Assembly: GCA_051879015.1 (NCBI GenBank)
Contig: JBJELF010000046.1
Span: forward strand, 1-64,000
DNA: 64,000 nt
Direction of reading: 5' to 3'
Source: JBJELF01 sp051879015
Lineage (GTDB): Bacteria; Bacillota; Clostridia; Lachnospirales; Lachnospiraceae
Shown: positions 62,653 to 64,000 of the stretch, one piece after another
How the letters are laid out: every line of letters starts with the position of its first letter
How positions within the stretch are numbered: the first letter of the stretch is position 1
Notes under the pieces: model-generated
Databases searched by the model: none
What the model was told of the DNA's origin: nothing
Seen by the model: only the letters and a program-made list of their open reading frames with translations
Made by a program: the position numbers and the translations under genes

Positions 62653-63087
62653 TTAATCAACTCCTATATCAGTTACCTCTTTTGATTTTTCTTTTTTATT
62701 TTTTTCAGTGTTTACCGCAGCTTCAATTAAAGTATCCAAATATACATCAAAGTTCACATATATTTCTTCTATGATTTGTTTCGTTTTATCTGCAATCATA
62801 GATTTCGCTATATTTAAAGCTTTATTTTTGGCAATGATTTTCGCCTCATCATTGAATGTACCTGATTTTTTTAAAGAATCTACATAAGTTTGATTTACCG
62901 CTTTTATAATGGTGGATACTGTTTCCGTTACTCTCTTAATTACTACATCAGTAGTATTATCTTCATTTTCAATAACATCGGTGCCAATCTTGGTATTAAT
63001 GAAATTTACTAAATATATGGTAATAATAGGTAGAATAGCTGTCATCACAACATATAATATATCTTGTATAAAATTATCAATCGTCAT
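62653..63087 (-). CDS. Phage holin, LLH family
   Basis: A 144-residue protein with an N-terminal TM (LYVVMTAILPIITIYLVNFI), then a helical soluble domain containing QTYVDSLKKSGTFNDEAKII, a mark of LL-H-type holins. It would form membrane holes for the lysin. Its last codons contain AGGAG (62661-62665), possibly the original ribosome site of the endolysin gene. Confidence 0.82.
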   Translation of the reverse strand: MTIDNFIQDILYVVMTAILPIITIYLVNFINTKIGTDVIENEDNTTDVVIKRVTETVSTIIKAVNQTYVDSLKKSGTFNDEAKIIAKNKALNIAKSMIADKTKQIIEEIYVNFDVYLDTLIEAAVNTEKNKKEKSKEVTDIGVD

Positions 63088-63098
63088 AGTAAATACCT

Positions 63099-63470
63099 TT
63101 ATCCTTTCGCTTGAGTAATAATATTTTTTGTTTCGTTGATTGTTTGAGCAGAAGCTTCCGTAGCTAATTTCACATATTCAAATTCTTGTGCTTTTTCCGC
63201 CTTGGTTTCAGCAAAAGATTTGAGACTATAAATTCCAAATTCTAAGACAAGAGCAAAAGAACTTCCAATTGCAGTTGTTATTAGCACATATAATGCACTT
63301 AAATCATTTAGAGCAAGCATAGCATACATACTATAAGCTTCAACCAAAATTGAATTTACGAGAACAAATACTAATAAAAAAGCTGCAAACACTTTTGTAG
63401 TCTGCAACTTGGATTTTTCTTTATTTTGTTCTAGTTGAATTGTATTTTCTTTTTTATTCATGCGTTTCAC
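63099..63470 (-). CDS. Small phage membrane protein, unknown
   Basis: A 123-residue protein with two TM segments (VFAAFLLVFVLVNSILVEAY and VLITTAIGSSFALVLEFGIY, about 30-85) and a charged coiled tail. I do not recognise the family. It starts 12 bp before the holin and overlaps the next gene upstream by 17 bp, so it belongs to the lysis module; an antiholin-like role is a guess. Confidence 0.65.
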   Translation of the reverse strand: MKRMNKKENTIQLEQNKEKSKLQTTKVFAAFLLVFVLVNSILVEAYSMYAMLALNDLSALYVLITTAIGSSFALVLEFGIYSLKSFAETKAEKAQEFEYVKLATEASAQTINETKNIITQAKG

Positions 63471-63678
63471 CTTGTTCCTTTAACATTTTTTGATAACTTT
63501 GACTATCTTCTTTCAATTGTTGTTGATATAAAGTTTCCACGTCTCTCAGAAAATCTTTTACTAAAAGATACCAAACGTGCATAGGTAAAGGATATGTTTT
63601 TAAAAGTTCTTTAAAATTTCTCTGCACTGAAGCCATAACAAGACTCTCAGGTAAAGATGGTTGATTCTTGTTCTCCAT
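63454..63678 (-). CDS. Small phage protein of unknown function
   Basis: A 74-residue charged, helical protein starting MENKNQPSLPESLVMASVQR, with no motifs. It overlaps the membrane protein gene by 17 bp and lies just before the tail-like gene, in the usual place of lysis-associated small genes. Confidence 0.6.
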   Translation of the reverse strand: MENKNQPSLPESLVMASVQRNFKELLKTYPLPMHVWYLLVKDFLRDVETLYQQQLKEDSQSYQKMLKEQGETHE

Positions 63679-63696
63679 AATATTTTTCCTTTCTAA

Positions 63697-64000
63697 CTAA
63701 TAGAACCACACACCACTTATATAAATATACTTACCAGCCGCTACTGCACTAGTACTATGAAATTTAATTTCGCCTGCTGATGTGATATGTGCTGCACAAT
63801 TTGCTGTAACTGCACTAGAATCAACATAAACAGATAGACTACTAGCAAATGTAGTTGGGGCATATGCAGAATCGATTGTTCCTAAAATTGTAGTTGTTGC
63901 CGCTGCAATTTCATTTGCCGTAAATCTCGCCTTCATGATAGCAATCCCTAAAAATTGAATTATTTTGGCATTACCAGTAACAGCACTCGTATTGGTTGTA
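63697..64000 (-). CDS. Phage structural protein, C-terminal part (partial)
   Basis: The frame is open to the window edge (TSAVTGNAKIIQFLGIAIMK joins the visible frame), so the ATG at 63936 is not the start. The visible C terminus has repeated Ala/Thr/Ser beta-strand patterns (AGEIKFHSTSAVAAGKYIYI) and ends GVWFY, like tail-fibre or baseplate upper proteins. It would be the last structural gene before the lysis module. Confidence 0.65.
   Translation of the reverse strand, partial: TTNTSAVTGNAKIIQFLGIAIMKARFTANEIAAATTTILGTIDSAYAPTTFASSLSVYVDSSAVTANCAAHITSAGEIKFHSTSAVAAGKYIYISGVWFY

Overview
The window looks like chromosomal DNA from a low-GC, endospore-forming Clostridia, most likely Lachnospiraceae. 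Evidence: sporulation genes yqfC, yqfD and a spoVB-type flippase; a paired NfnA/NfnB electron-bifurcating transhydrogenase; T-box leaders on trpS and pheS; strong GGAGG ribosome sites with many GTG/TTG starts; and well-formed sigma-A promoters. No rRNA and no CRISPR array were seen. The family assignment is an inference from gene content and style, not a database match.

Layout. 1-4.8 kb: end of a metallophosphoesterase, then a phosphate module (Na/Pi symporter split by an in-frame TAG, PhoB/PhoR-like pair, Pho-box-like repeats upstream). 5-9 kb: ilvE, rpoD, queH and tRNA-Leu. 9-25 kb: SPOR-amidase, asnS, a Walker-less YhaN-like protein, an ABC-F protein, TraX, T-box/trpS, luxS, FAH-family, murI, SDR, DAHP synthase and a glycosyltransferase. 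25-31 kb: recN-ygiQ-rlmH, an XRE regulator and tmRNA. 31-35 kb: PHP phosphatase, a 123-aa unknown, RNA ligase, HD-Pnk end-healing enzyme and Nudix. 35-44 kb: nfnAB, a degenerate M28 peptidase, T-box/pheS-pheT and rpsU. 44-49 kb: yqfC-yqfD-phoH-ybeY-spoVB-like. 49-58 kb: two FAD proteins, DUF896/5-FCL, and a MoxR-DUF58-transglutaminase operon. 57.8-60.3 kb: a structured ncRNA gene, an LCP ligase and a degenerate ABC ATPase. 60.5 kb to the end: the lysis end of a prophage beside a displaced tRNA 3' end.

How things fit together. The ligase and HD-Pnk together supply end healing (kinase plus 2',3'-phosphoesterase) and sealing, so they form a plausible RNA-repair cassette. The prophage lysis module carries an IscB-type transposon remnant sitting between holin and endolysin; it appears to separate the endolysin start codon from its original ribosome site. 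The 3' flank of this remnant recurs as solo ~57-bp copies at three other places.

Intergenic DNA is unusually rich in dispersed structured repeats: at least eight copies of a GATACC..GGTCAAAAGG palindrome, two copies of a longer element whose inner stem shows compensatory base changes, and the IscB-end repeats. Several proteins keep their fold but have lost catalytic motifs (YhaN-like, ABC-like, M28-like).
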